From Capnocytophaga canimorsus (GTDB lineage Bacteria; Bacteroidota; Bacteroidia; Flavobacteriales; Flavobacteriaceae), in the NCBI RefSeq assembly GCF_002302565.1, contig NZ_CP022382.1:1993001-2057000 (forward strand): a stretch of 64,000 bases of DNA, in the 5' to 3' direction. Below are positions 51,201 through 58,961 of this stretch, piece by piece. The notes beneath the pieces are model-generated. The model saw nothing but the letters and a program-made list of their open reading frames with translations, was not told the origin of the DNA and ran no database searches. The position numbers and the translations under genes were made by a program. Every line of letters begins with the position of its first letter. Positions within the stretch are counted from its first letter, which is position 1.

Positions 51201-53828
51201 CCAATAGGAAGTACTACGAATGTGCCAACTCTTGATTCAGCAACAGGAGATGTGAGTGTGCCAACAGGTACCCCAGCCGGAACTTATACAATTACTTATG
51301 AAATTTGTATTTCGGGTACGACTATTTGTGATACAGCCACAGCAACGGTTGTAGTTACAGCACAGCTTATAAAGGCCCAAGATGATACTTTTGCTCCTAT
51401 TGCAGGAGTTACAGGAGGAACAGCAGGTAATGTACTTTTTGATAATGGAAAAGGTGCTGATATGTTAGGCGGTAATCCTGTGACAGTTACTGATGTTACG
51501 ATTTCAGAGGTTACTCCAGCCACACCGATTAATGGTGGTAATGTACCTAGTTTGAATATAGCTACAGGAGAGGTTACTGTACCGGCAAATACTCCAGCAG
51601 GGACTTATAGTATAGTGTATCAAATTTGTGAGAAATTAAATCCATCGAATTGTAGTACAGCAACAGCAACGGTTGTAGTTACAGCTCAGGATATAGTCGC
51701 CCAAGATGATACTTTTGCTCCTATTGCAGGAGTTACAGGAGGAACTGTAGGTAATGTACTTTCTGATAATGGAAAAGGTGCTGATATGTTAGGTGGTAAT
51801 CCAGCGACAGTTACTAATGTTACGATTTCAGAGGTTACTCCAGCCACACCGATTAATGGTGGTAATGTACCTAGTTTGAATAAAGGTACAGGAGAGGTTA
51901 CTGTACCAGCAAATACTCCAGCAGGGACTTATAGTATAGTATATCAAATTTGTGAGAAATTAAATCCATCGAATTGTGATACAGCCACAGCAACGGTTGT
52001 GGTAAGTCCAGCAGATTTGGAGGCAGTTCCAGATGACTTTAGCGCAACACCAATTCGTGGAACTGATGGAGGAAAAACATCAAGTGTTCTAACCAATGAC
52101 AAGTTGAATGGAACTCCGTTAAATCCTTCTGATGTTACGCTTACTTGGGGAACTATTCCGAGTGGATTTACACCAAATGCAGACGGAACCATTACCGTAG
52201 TGCCAAATACCCCAGCAGGTACATATACTCTGACTTACACAATTTGTGAGAAATTAAATCCATCGAACTGTAAGACAACTACTGTTAAGGTAGTTGTAGT
52301 TCCAGATGTAATAGAGGCACAAGATGATACTTTTGCTCCTATTGCAGGAGTTACAGGAGGAACAGCAGGTAATGTACTTTCTGATAATGGAAAAGGTGCT
52401 GATATGTTAGGGGTTAATCCTGCGACAGTTACTGATGTTACGATTTCAGAGGTTACTCCAGCCACACCGATTAACGGTGGTAATGTACCTAGTTTGAATA
52501 TAGCTACAGGAGAGGTTACTGTACCGGCAAATACTCCAGCAGGGACTTATAGTATAGTATATCAAATTTGTGAGAAATTAAATTCATCGAATTGTGATAC
52601 AGCCACAGCAACGGTTGTGGTAAGTCCAGCAGATTTGGAGGCAGTTCCAGATGACTTTACCGCAACACCAATTGGTGGAACTGATGGAGGAAAAACATCA
52701 AGTGTTCTAACCAATGACAAGTTGAATGGAACTCCGTTAAATCCTTCTGATGTTACGCTTACTTGGGGAACTATTCCGAGTGGATTTACACCAAATGCAG
52801 ACGGAACCATTACTGTAGTGCCAAATACCCCAGCAGGTACATATACTCTGACTTACACAATCTGTGAGGTTTTAAATCCATCGAATTGTAAGACAACCAC
52901 GGTTACGGTATTAGTAACAGCATCGCCAATTGTGGCAAATGATGATGACTATACAATGTACCCAATATATACAACCATCGGAGGAACCGTAAGTACATCT
53001 GTGTTGGTAAATGATACATTTGAAGGAGTGACAGCAACTTTAGGAACAGTTACCATTTCAAATCCTACCACACCAAATACGAACATAAACATTGATCCTG
53101 CCAGTGGAATGGTTGTGGTTTTACCAAACACGCCAGTGGGTACATACACACTAACTTACACAATTTGTGAAAAAGGAAATCCAACAAATTGTAGTAATCA
53201 AGCCAATGTAATAGTAGTGGTTTTAGATGTTCCGAAGGCAAGTGATGATTCTGCAACTACAGAAATAAATACACCTGTAGTGGTAAATATTTTGGAAAAC
53301 GACCAGAATATCCCAGCAATAGGAAAAGTATCTGTGGTGAGTGGTCCATCACAAGGCAGCGTACAAGTGAACGATGGAGGTACACCAAATGACCCATCTG
53401 ATGATACAGTTACTTATACACCAAATCTAGGTTTTGTAGGTACCGATTCTTTTGTGTACGAACTTTGTGACGCAGCGGGTAATTGTGCGAGTGCTACGGT
53501 TACAATTGAAGTGGTAGCAGGAGGAGACATCACACCTTACAATGCGATTTCTATCAATGATGATGGTTCAAATGATGTATTCTATATCAAAGGAATTGAA
53601 GGATATCCAAACAATACTGTGCGTATTTACAATCGTTGGGGTGTTAAGGTGTTTGAAGCCCACGGTTATAATAACACCACAAAAGCCTTTAGAGGAATTT
53701 CTAATGGTCGAGTAACGGTAGATGTGGATAAAAAACTTCCGCAAGGCACGTACTACTATGTATTGGAATACACCGATGCTTCAAATCAAACGCATAGTGA
53801 GGCGGGTTGGTTGTACATTAAGCGATAG
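45258..53828 (+). CDS. Giant T9SS type-B repeat adhesin (SprB-like)
   Basis: A 2,856-residue exported protein. The long signal peptide ends near TTIGFSQ. Residues about 30-1,500 are beta-sandwich domains of the DUF11 type (NASNDATLEITLPNDF; IEYDIEVNNSGAGLAKDITL). The next region has Ig/SprB-like units. From residue about 1,830 come eight units of 98-108 residues, each with DDTFAPI or related start, VPANTPAGTYSIVYQIC and Cys-x7-Cys (ICEKLNPSNC). Three copies of unit A and two of unit B are nearly identical. The final domain (INDDGSNDVFYIKG ... GWLYIKR) is the gliding-motility-associated type-B C-terminal signal. PorP/SprF and OmpA genes follow in the operon. Likely a secreted surface adhesin for gliding or attachment. 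Confidence 0.9.
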   Translation: MRKLLMKNYDVVTRCSVRILMVVAMFFTTTIGFSQSPPTSYAVLVGETDPPQPSVCGDAGEYVVELILGNTASNDATLEITLPNDFEYEDGSIQANVGSATFQSRSGNKVILKLNVPATSTTSPKMSIRFRARTLCGAIATTVQGATKPKILYRLIGVGTEQIKSSKDINVLYAALQTSITPSAVNLPSGEQVERTIDLRNGGNGTIKSFRIKTTLGAGLQIVSSDTSPATDWTVSDDGAGTYEFSGGVLAPGQTVSIKQTVRLQGCTDFSSSYTATYGCDALASCDYPEINAATETPAISLDNTKKPILEIIHVGADGNPLTVAKNGGLCLDTDIYHYIKIENKGQGVAKDLIFTIETSTGDRFGSTYFIENSYEMADDHAFTQNVETPILTAPMAGDGYKWKAEWGGRFGTTGKHWLYEMRLRDIPAGGALYVRVKSRNNSATVGCATTPANLAYGYIVSKVRYSNANQCVTSAPVTTNQTPINVGQEIDFRGFNEASVSVEGGKVYNGSFNVNRVLATWNGLKKDDYFDIVLQLSPSFTNIQESSLKLFTNTGVPVNPSEVITNGNEVRFRFKYQNDIKPYDNKVWSGADFSINGLKIKFDATYNCGTTVGGDEAWYKLNMELKRTESCGTSFTMPTRCIKVDLTPYGCSSGCADGFVREIPTIERTVYGFEPTDPDNQGVPKYDGSGNLIPINPDTYTRTLQKSSFHIGDRIRFKQSGKVNKTTADQWTQGQFSFPMPENLHADADPLTIIDPQSVILTLQRAGATYTATALGLIQTGNKTITVNFDIPTLQAKGFPPSIADFQNGDVLTISMDMTPNKFGHTSQGQKLFYPNFKLIHNGADVVCGPPGIANSYYGITRFGLHVVPNQDQYPTYRQILECERGSQSYFYFDTFMNEILTTNAMFPNEHRTFLRPKKIWFNVPKGLILTGVKLRLDGQGSANFSDTHIDIDADNGDGNDAEVTDNTNYGFDLEKALRTLINNKVGHGDKPLHIDEGYRIFIVPEVKLNCYSGEAEVLSMEMELEGTGHSVNHSGFTHFNQTNIRTIRREIKYLADNDKITTTVAQPNYVGNTNEVRWVVQVANSSTFHKFTNLWIASTDMEITSVQEVTDATGNTLIGITPTKEPSGIFKLDKLEPTKTRYFLVTANVPECGTGNKNILFGQGCEGYPNAIDADSPCVKKLPVKYTKTEAAFQVKIISQPPADTRPKLCDQIEYDIEVNNSGAGLAKDITLNIPLGTDQGLFFVPGSAHISQKYTTGTQNTTGSWANANVTSANDIITISLGDNTLSSGEKIRVRFKVQTTNDCKFASHQKLQFIPKGKNFCGSEIININSATSDNLIIEGDTSNRPVVVINQSTAVVTFNEVGATGKPSAKYTLKFSNEGSASNADPINANAKLAIKLPTGWTFNSPQEIVTKSVGKLEYEGLQDDFYVYKLLTPVIKGQFLELNDVSMEFTGIFPCNIAQDIHTELYYVIDAGVFGSSCSPTPSCNLKTIIVERKMPLEISLPKANLKAGANTEFCGTKTVADLSNLIEQNANLAWYTTATGGTALASTHQITSTTYYVALKDALTGCESAERLAVSVTIKEQSERGHITKTEDAFCNVNSVTVAQLKSYINNQGEDGEIKIYEIDPVTQAPTTLKTDADQLTAGQMYAYTRTQVGKCESVYNHITLTIGKSATPAALTETLCGAISVDNLKAKFVVPVGAVIKVYLGTSEVTSGDLMAGFYQVSVVENGKCESNKQNVIIHTSADVPTFTIVNKDCTTLGSVTISNYNGINTYEFSDTALTMDDTTGKITGFVYGQAYTVTVTAAGGCQAQATFTVNDTCVIDAVDDTFAPVSGTVGGEAGNVLSDNGNGKDKLGSEDATTSNVQISVVTPAGTGNVPQLDTTTGKVTVPAGTPAGTYTIVYKICDNNNLSNCDTATATILVSTIKAEDDDMSGSPVNGSVGNPNVVNVLTNDIFDGVPNILISKVKLTVISQATPIGSTTNVPTLDSATGDVSVPTGTPAGTYTITYEICISGTTICDTATATVVVTAQLIKAQDDTFAPIAGVTGGTAGNVLFDNGKGADMLGGNPVTVTDVTISEVTPATPINGGNVPSLNIATGEVTVPANTPAGTYSIVYQICEKLNPSNCSTATATVVVTAQDIVAQDDTFAPIAGVTGGTVGNVLSDNGKGADMLGGNPATVTNVTISEVTPATPINGGNVPSLNKGTGEVTVPANTPAGTYSIVYQICEKLNPSNCDTATATVVVSPADLEAVPDDFSATPIRGTDGGKTSSVLTNDKLNGTPLNPSDVTLTWGTIPSGFTPNADGTITVVPNTPAGTYTLTYTICEKLNPSNCKTTTVKVVVVPDVIEAQDDTFAPIAGVTGGTAGNVLSDNGKGADMLGVNPATVTDVTISEVTPATPINGGNVPSLNIATGEVTVPANTPAGTYSIVYQICEKLNSSNCDTATATVVVSPADLEAVPDDFTATPIGGTDGGKTSSVLTNDKLNGTPLNPSDVTLTWGTIPSGFTPNADGTITVVPNTPAGTYTLTYTICEVLNPSNCKTTTVTVLVTASPIVANDDDYTMYPIYTTIGGTVSTSVLVNDTFEGVTATLGTVTISNPTTPNTNINIDPASGMVVVLPNTPVGTYTLTYTICEKGNPTNCSNQANVIVVVLDVPKASDDSATTEINTPVVVNILENDQNIPAIGKVSVVSGPSQGSVQVNDGGTPNDPSDDTVTYTPNLGFVGTDSFVYELCDAAGNCASATVTIEVVAGGDITPYNAISINDDGSNDVFYIKGIEGYPNNTVRIYNRWGVKVFEAHGYNNTTKAFRGISNGRVTVDVDKKLPQGTYYYVLEYTDASNQTHSEAGWLYIKR
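50745..53237 (+). repeat. Tandem domain repeats inside giant adhesin (A-A-B-A-B core)
   Basis: Unit borders in frame are 50745, 51054, 51375, 51699, 52023, 52317, 52641, 52935 and 53238. The A units (51375, 51699, 52317) are each 324 bp and the B units (52023, 52641) each 294 bp. A copies and B copies are almost identical at the DNA level, while outer units (309, 321 and 303 bp) are diverged. The pattern implies duplication of an A-B pair. Confidence 0.9.
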
Positions 53829-53840
53829 TTTTTATATATA

Positions 53841-53875
53841 AGCATAAGCCGGATGTTTTTTCATTCGGCTTTGCT
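53841..53875 (+). terminator. Hairpin after giant adhesin gene
   Basis: AAGCCGGATG pairs with CATTCGGCTT around TTTTTT, extended by AGCA/TGCT. It is 13 bp after the adhesin stop and 58 bp before the PorP gene, so it may attenuate rather than end transcription and set the adhesin-to-partner ratio (inference). Confidence 0.65.
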
Positions 53876-53932
53876 TAACTAAACGAAAAGGAAAAAAAAT
53901 CGAACAAGGAAAAAAGAAATAAAGATTCAGTT

Positions 53933-54856
53933 ATGAAGAGAAGTAATAGATTTGTACTCATTTTAATGCTTATGTTTAGTGTATTTGGATATTCACAACA
54001 GGAGTCGCAATACACGCAGTATATGTACAACACGATGCAGTTTAATCCGGGTTATACGGGTTCTCGTGGTGTGGGTAGTTTGTTTGGACTTTATCGTACG
54101 CAATGGGTAGGTTTGGACGGAGCTCCTAAGACGAGTAATTTGAGTTTTCATACGCCGATAAAGAACAAGAATGTTGGTTTGGGTTTGTCGATTCACCACG
54201 AGACGATAGGTCCTCAGACGGACACGAATTTGATGGTTGATTTTTCGTACACGTTGAATTTGGAGAACAGCAAGTTGGCTTTTGGGATAAAGGGTACGGC
54301 AGGTTTTTTCCATATTGATTACAATAAGTTGCGTTTGCAGGATTCTGGGGATTATATATTCACGGGAGGTGATAATCGTATTTTTTCTCCGAATGTGGGG
54401 GCGGGATTGTACTGGTACTCGGACAATTGGTATTTGGGATTGTCTGTTCCGACGCTATTGGAGACGGATGTTTACTCTCGTAATGATCGTTCGATTTCTG
54501 TACTTAAGAACACACAGCATTATTATTTGATAGGGGGTTATGTCTTTGATTTGTCAGATTCTGTAAAGTTCAAGCCTGCGGCTTTGTCTAAATTGGCTTA
54601 TGGTACTCCTTTGCAGTTGGATTTGTCGGCGAACTTTATGTTTAATGAAAGATTTGTCTTGGGCGCTGCTTGGCGCTGGTCGGCAGCGGTGAGTGCTATG
54701 GCAGGTTTTCAGATTAGTGACCGCTGGTTTATTGGTTATGGCTATGATTTTGAGACTACGGAATTGTCGAAGTATAATTCGGGTTCTCACGAAATCTTCT
54801 TAAGATATGAATTTATAAAGACGTACAAGAAGGTGGTATCACCTCGTTTCTTCTAA
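53933..54856 (+). CDS. PorP/SprF-family type IX secretion membrane protein
   Basis: A 307-residue outer-membrane protein. Signal peptide ends at VFGYSQ. The family start QESQYTQYMYNTMQFNPGYTG is followed by RTQWVGLDGAPKTSNLSFHT and repeated amphipathic strands to YDFETTELSKYNSGSHEIFL and FLRYEF. It lacks the SPOR-like extension of the first PorP. It is required for secretion or attachment of the cognate type-B adhesin encoded just upstream, like SprF for SprB. The OmpA-family gene follows at 20 bp. Confidence 0.93.
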   Translation: MKRSNRFVLILMLMFSVFGYSQQESQYTQYMYNTMQFNPGYTGSRGVGSLFGLYRTQWVGLDGAPKTSNLSFHTPIKNKNVGLGLSIHHETIGPQTDTNLMVDFSYTLNLENSKLAFGIKGTAGFFHIDYNKLRLQDSGDYIFTGGDNRIFSPNVGAGLYWYSDNWYLGLSVPTLLETDVYSRNDRSISVLKNTQHYYLIGGYVFDLSDSVKFKPAALSKLAYGTPLQLDLSANFMFNERFVLGAAWRWSAAVSAMAGFQISDRWFIGYGYDFETTELSKYNSGSHEIFLRYEFIKTYKKVVSPRFF

Positions 54857-54876
54857 GGGTAATAAAAGGTTAGGAT

Positions 54877-56835
54877 ATGAAATTAAGTTACAGATTATAT
54901 AGTGTATTGTTTTTTGGGCTGTTGTGCTTTAGTGGTTCTTATGCCCAGAACAAGGATTTGGAAAAGGCCAACAAGCTTTACAACAGTTTTGCTTATGTTG
55001 ATGCCATTAGCATTTATGAGCGTATAGCACGTAAGGGTTTTGAGAATCAGGAGTTGTTGGAACGTTTGGGCAACTCGTATTATTTCAATGCGGATTATCG
55101 CAATGCTTTGGTTTGGTATGAAAAGCTTTTTGGTAATTCGCAGTATGAGATTAGTAAGCCGGAGTATTATTATCGTTATGCGCAATCGCTTAAATCGGCA
55201 GAGCGTTATGAGGAATCGGATGCGATGATGAACCGCTTTATTGCCCTTACGGAGGAAGACAATCGCGGAACGATATTCGAGGAGAACCGCAATTATCAGC
55301 AGGTGATTGCTAAGAATTCGGGTCGTATGGATTTGCATTTGGTGGATATCAATACGGAGTACTCGGAATATGGTACGGCATTTTATGGGGATAAGGTGGT
55401 TTTTGCTGCGAGTAACAACAGTCTTTTCAAACCGACTTCGTATTGGACGGGAGAGACGTTTTACAACTTGTATGAGGCACGTCGCGATAGCATTGCTTTG
55501 AGTAAAAAGTCGGAGTTTTCTTCGGTGTTAAGCACGAAGTTTAACGAATCGACGGCGGTTTTTACCGCTGATGGCAATACGGTTTATTTTACGCGTAATA
55601 ACTACATCAACAAGAAGGTAGGAATGGATAGTGATAATGCCATTCTTTTAAAGATATTGAAATCTACCAAGGACGCTAATGGTCGTTGGAGCAAACCGGT
55701 GGAATTGCCATTTAACAGCAATGTGTATAGTGTGGCACACCCTGCTTTGAGTCCGGATGAGAAGTATTTGTATTTTGCATCGAATATGCGAGGCAGCCGT
55801 GGGGCTTCTGATATTTTCCGTGTGGAGATTTTATCAGGCGGAGGGTATGGTAAACCGGAGAATTTAGGTGAGAATGTAAATACGGATGGTAGAGAGTCTT
55901 TTCCATTTATCTCGAAGAATAATGTCCTTTATTTTGCCTCGGACGGATTTCCGGGCTTGGGTGGTTTGGACATTTTTGCGGCACAGATACGCCCTGACGG
56001 AAGTTTAGGTAAGGCGGTGAATGTTGGTCGCCCTGCCAATAGTCCAGATGACGATTTTTGTTATGTGATAGATAGTGACACGCGTGTGGGCTTTTTGACC
56101 TCGAATCGTTCGGGAGGTGTGGGTAAAGATGATATTTATAGTTTTTATGAGCGTGTACCGTTATATTTTTCTTGTACGAAGTTGATGCGTGGTGTGGTTA
56201 AGGATGCGCATACACAGGCGGTATTGTCGGATGCTTCATTGACGCTTTCAGGGGTTGATTTTGAGGCATTGGACAGCATCCAAAGTGCTCAAGACGGAAC
56301 ATTCGCCTTTGCTAAGGAGGTGGATTGCTACAAACCTTACTACTACGTGAAAGGGGCTAAGGAGGGCTATGAAACGGCAGAGGTTAAGGTGTTATCGCAG
56401 ATGGACAAGGATTTTTATTGTGAGGTATTGCTTACACCGCGGGTGATTCAGGTAACGCAAGGGGATGATTTGGCTAAAGTATTCAAGATAGAGAACATTT
56501 ATTTTGATTTTGACAAGTCGAATATTCGTTATGATGCTTCTGTACAGTTGGCTAAGATATTGGAGGTGATGCAGGAGTATCCTAAGATGAAGATAGATGT
56601 ACGTTCGCATACGGATAGCCGTGGTTCGGACAGTTACAATATGGCGCTTTCGGACAGACGTGTTAAATCTACGATTAAATGGCTGATTGCTAATGGCATC
56701 AGTGCGGATCGATTAACAGGAAGAGGCTATGGGGAGAGTCAGCTTACTAACCATTGCAGCAATGGGGTGGATTGTAGCAAGGAGGAACATCAAGCCAACC
56801 GAAGAAGCGAGTTTATTATCGTGAGTATGGAGTAA
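54877..56835 (+). CDS. OmpA-family protein with WD40-like propeller and CNA-like domain
   Basis: A 652-residue exported protein with signal peptide ending GSYAQ. A TPR-like region (20-130: LEKANKLYNSFAYVDAISIYE) is followed by a WD40/PD40 beta-propeller (about 150-410, with SPDEKYLYFASNMRGSRGAS and GGLDIFAAQ), a carboxypeptidase-like/CNA beta-domain (about 430-520) and an OmpA C-terminal peptidoglycan-binding domain (FDFDKSNIRYDASVQLAKI, VRSHTDSRGSDSYNMALSDR, GRGYGESQL). This is the PorE-like architecture found next to PorP/SprF in T9SS loci. It likely links the adhesin/PorP complex to the cell wall. Confidence 0.93.
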   Translation: MKLSYRLYSVLFFGLLCFSGSYAQNKDLEKANKLYNSFAYVDAISIYERIARKGFENQELLERLGNSYYFNADYRNALVWYEKLFGNSQYEISKPEYYYRYAQSLKSAERYEESDAMMNRFIALTEEDNRGTIFEENRNYQQVIAKNSGRMDLHLVDINTEYSEYGTAFYGDKVVFAASNNSLFKPTSYWTGETFYNLYEARRDSIALSKKSEFSSVLSTKFNESTAVFTADGNTVYFTRNNYINKKVGMDSDNAILLKILKSTKDANGRWSKPVELPFNSNVYSVAHPALSPDEKYLYFASNMRGSRGASDIFRVEILSGGGYGKPENLGENVNTDGRESFPFISKNNVLYFASDGFPGLGGLDIFAAQIRPDGSLGKAVNVGRPANSPDDDFCYVIDSDTRVGFLTSNRSGGVGKDDIYSFYERVPLYFSCTKLMRGVVKDAHTQAVLSDASLTLSGVDFEALDSIQSAQDGTFAFAKEVDCYKPYYYVKGAKEGYETAEVKVLSQMDKDFYCEVLLTPRVIQVTQGDDLAKVFKIENIYFDFDKSNIRYDASVQLAKILEVMQEYPKMKIDVRSHTDSRGSDSYNMALSDRRVKSTIKWLIANGISADRLTGRGYGESQLTNHCSNGVDCSKEEHQANRRSEFIIVSME

Positions 56836-56883
56836 TATTTATGGGATAAGGTAGGAAATAGTATTTTTCTGAATATTATAATT

Positions 56884-56926
56884 GAAACCACATAGAATCA
56901 TAATATAGATGTTTCTGTGTGGTTTT
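56884..56926 (+). terminator. Palindromic dispersed element, copy 2, possible terminator of adhesin operon 2
   Basis: GAAACCACATAGAATCAT pairs with ATGTTTCTGTGTGGTTTT around AATATAG. It is similar to the element at 43584-43626 and lies about 50 bp past the OmpA gene stop. The rest of 56836-57115 is AT-rich with no gene. Confidence 0.65.
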
Positions 56927-57115
56927 AAACTTAATTTGGGTAAGCTTTATGGTTTTTTTTGACCTTGATGAGGATTTATATCCTCTTTTTGAAGATAGAA
57001 AATACCGGTTGATATATAGAAAGTTGTCTTTTTAGGAGTAGCTTTTTTGTTCTCTATTCTAAAATTTTTTTAAGAATGGTAAAAAAGCAGTAGTTTTGAA
57101 GCAAAATTATGGAGA

Positions 57116-58240
57116 ATGCCTTTCACTTTTTTACAACCCATTAGTAGCGCTACATTAGCTGATAGTTATAAACCTCAACAGTTAGGATATTTAATTCGCA
57201 AACATACTGAATATGAATTATTTCCTGATTTGGAGGATATTAAAATAGCATTTTTTTGTATTGAAAACAGCCAACAAAAATCTGATGATTTTCGTAAGCA
57301 TTTTTATGCACTTTATAGTGGTAACTGGCACTTTCCGATAGCCGACTTAGGGAATCTTATCCAAAGTCATTCCGCATCGGATACTTATTTTGCTATAAAA
57401 GAGTTGGTTAGCACTTTACTCAAAAAGCAAATAATTCCTATGGTAATTGGCGGTGAGCATCATTTTACGTATGGTTTATATCGAGCTTTTGATGCTTTGG
57501 AGCAGATGGTAAATTTGGTGTCGGTCGATGCTCGTTTTGACTTTGGTAATGAGCAGGAACTATTTGCTGAAAATTCCTATATGAGTCGTATTTTATCGGA
57601 AGACCCCGTCAATCTTAACGATTTTACCAATTTAGGATATCAATCATTCTACAATGCCCAAGAGGAATTGGATTTGATGGACAAAATGTTTTTTGAGGCA
57701 CATCGTTTGGGGAATTTGGTTGCAGATATGACCTTAGCCGAACCAGCTATGCGAGATGCCGATATTGTGAGTATAGATATGACCTCCATTCAAGCTAAAG
57801 ACGTGGGAATAGCCTCGGGCAATGTCAACGGATTTTCTAATCGGGAAATTTGCACCTTAGCCCGTTATGCGGGGATCAGTAGCAATGTACAAGTATTTGG
57901 AGTTTTTGATGTTCCGCCAACTGAACTGGCATACCAGCTTTTGGCTCAAATGATGTGGTATTTTATTGAAGGATATAATTTTAGAGTTAGGGAATTGCCC
58001 GTACTTAATGATGAAAATTATACGAAATATACCGTTTTGATAGATGATTTAGAAGTTACATTTTTTAAGAGTAATCATACAGGGCGTTGGTGGCTTAAGC
58101 CTTATACCGAAAGTAGTAAAAGAGGAACTAATCATCTGCCATTAGGATTGATACCTTGTAACCCAACTGATTATACCAATGCTTTGAAAGGTGATATTCC
58201 TGAAAAATGGTGGAAAGTTTATCGAAAATCAATTTTATAA
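57116..58240 (+). CDS. Ureohydrolase-fold (arginase/formimidoylglutamase-like) protein lacking Mn-B ligands
   Basis: A 374-residue cytoplasmic protein of the arginase/agmatinase/formimidoylglutamase family. The metal motifs are recognisable: GGEHH (112-116), VDARFD (137-142) and SIDMTS (219-224). In active ureohydrolases these read GGDHS, DAHxD and SxDxD. Here His is replaced by Arg140 and the last Asp by Thr223; both are ligands only of Mn-B. The Mn-A ligands (His115, Asp138, Asp142, Asp221) remain. Hydrolase activity on a guanidino compound is therefore doubtful. It is 24 bp upstream of rnhB, likely co-transcribed. Proposed names such as formimidoylglutamase are family labels only. Confidence 0.8.
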   Translation: MPFTFLQPISSATLADSYKPQQLGYLIRKHTEYELFPDLEDIKIAFFCIENSQQKSDDFRKHFYALYSGNWHFPIADLGNLIQSHSASDTYFAIKELVSTLLKKQIIPMVIGGEHHFTYGLYRAFDALEQMVNLVSVDARFDFGNEQELFAENSYMSRILSEDPVNLNDFTNLGYQSFYNAQEELDLMDKMFFEAHRLGNLVADMTLAEPAMRDADIVSIDMTSIQAKDVGIASGNVNGFSNREICTLARYAGISSNVQVFGVFDVPPTELAYQLLAQMMWYFIEGYNFRVRELPVLNDENYTKYTVLIDDLEVTFFKSNHTGRWWLKPYTESSKRGTNHLPLGLIPCNPTDYTNALKGDIPEKWWKVYRKSIL

Positions 58241-58264
58241 TAAGGGCTCAAATTTTTCAAAGAA

Positions 58265-58858
58265 ATGCAACTATTTTATCATTCTGCTTTTGAGGCTGGT
58301 ACAGATGAAGCGGGGAGAGGGTGTTTGGCGGGGCCAGTTACCGCAGCAGCAGTTATTCTTCCTGAAAATTTTAAAAATGAATTACTTACCGATTCTAAAC
58401 AGCTTTCTGAAAAACAACGTCTTTTTCTCAAAGACATTATAGAACAAGAAGCGGTATCTTTTGCTGTGGCACACGTATTTCCAGCTGAGATTGATGAAAT
58501 AAACATTCTTAATGCTTCTTTTTTAGCAATGCATAAAGCACTTGAAAAACTCTCTTTTACTCCCGAATTTGTAGCCGTTGATGGTAATCGTTTTAAAAGT
58601 TTTGGGCAGATTCCGTATGCTTGTATTGTCAAAGGAGATGCTAAAATACAAACCATTGCCGCAGCTTCTGTATTAGCCAAAACCAATCGTGATGCGTATA
58701 TGCAACAAATTCACGAGGAATTTCCGATGTACCGCTGGAATAAAAATAAAGGATATCCTACAATTGAGCATCGTAAAAGTATTGCTCAATACGGAATTAC
58801 GCCCTATCATCGCAAGTCGTTTCAATTACTACCCACTCAGTTGAAATTGCAGCTTTAG
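58265..58858 (+). CDS. rnhB: Ribonuclease HII
   Basis: A 197-residue enzyme that cleaves the RNA strand of RNA-DNA hybrids, including single ribonucleotides in DNA. The signature [19 protein letters not shown] has catalytic Asp14 and Glu15; further acidic residues are in [12 protein letters not shown] and [12 protein letters not shown]. The [21 protein letters not shown] motif is complete. Length is typical. It is followed by a hairpin shared with the converging GH20 gene. Confidence 0.96.
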   Translation: MQLFYHSAFEAGTDEAGRGCLAGPVTAAAVILPENFKNELLTDSKQLSEKQRLFLKDIIEQEAVSFAVAHVFPAEIDEINILNASFLAMHKALEKLSFTPEFVAVDGNRFKSFGQIPYACIVKGDAKIQTIAAASVLAKTNRDAYMQQIHEEFPMYRWNKNKGYPTIEHRKSIAQYGITPYHRKSFQLLPTQLKLQL

Positions 58859-58907
58859 GTTGAATACATTTCTCATTTTTAAAAAATCACACAAAATTTT
58901 ACAAAAT

Positions 58908-58941
58908 AAAACTCCCTCTGAAAATTTTCAAAGGGAGTTTT
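58908..58941. terminator. Bidirectional terminator between rnhB and GH20
   Basis: AAAACTCCCT (58908-58917) pairs with AGGGAGTTTT (58932-58941), and the centre TGAAAATTTTCA is itself complementary. A and T tracts at both ends serve both converging genes. Confidence 0.85.
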
Positions 58942-58961
58942 ATCGTGATTAAACCAATGTA

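Noticed and set aside
57116..58240. Functional arginase or formimidoylglutamase
   Set aside because: Two of the six metal-ligand positions are changed (Arg140, Thr223), so a confident enzymatic name is not supported.
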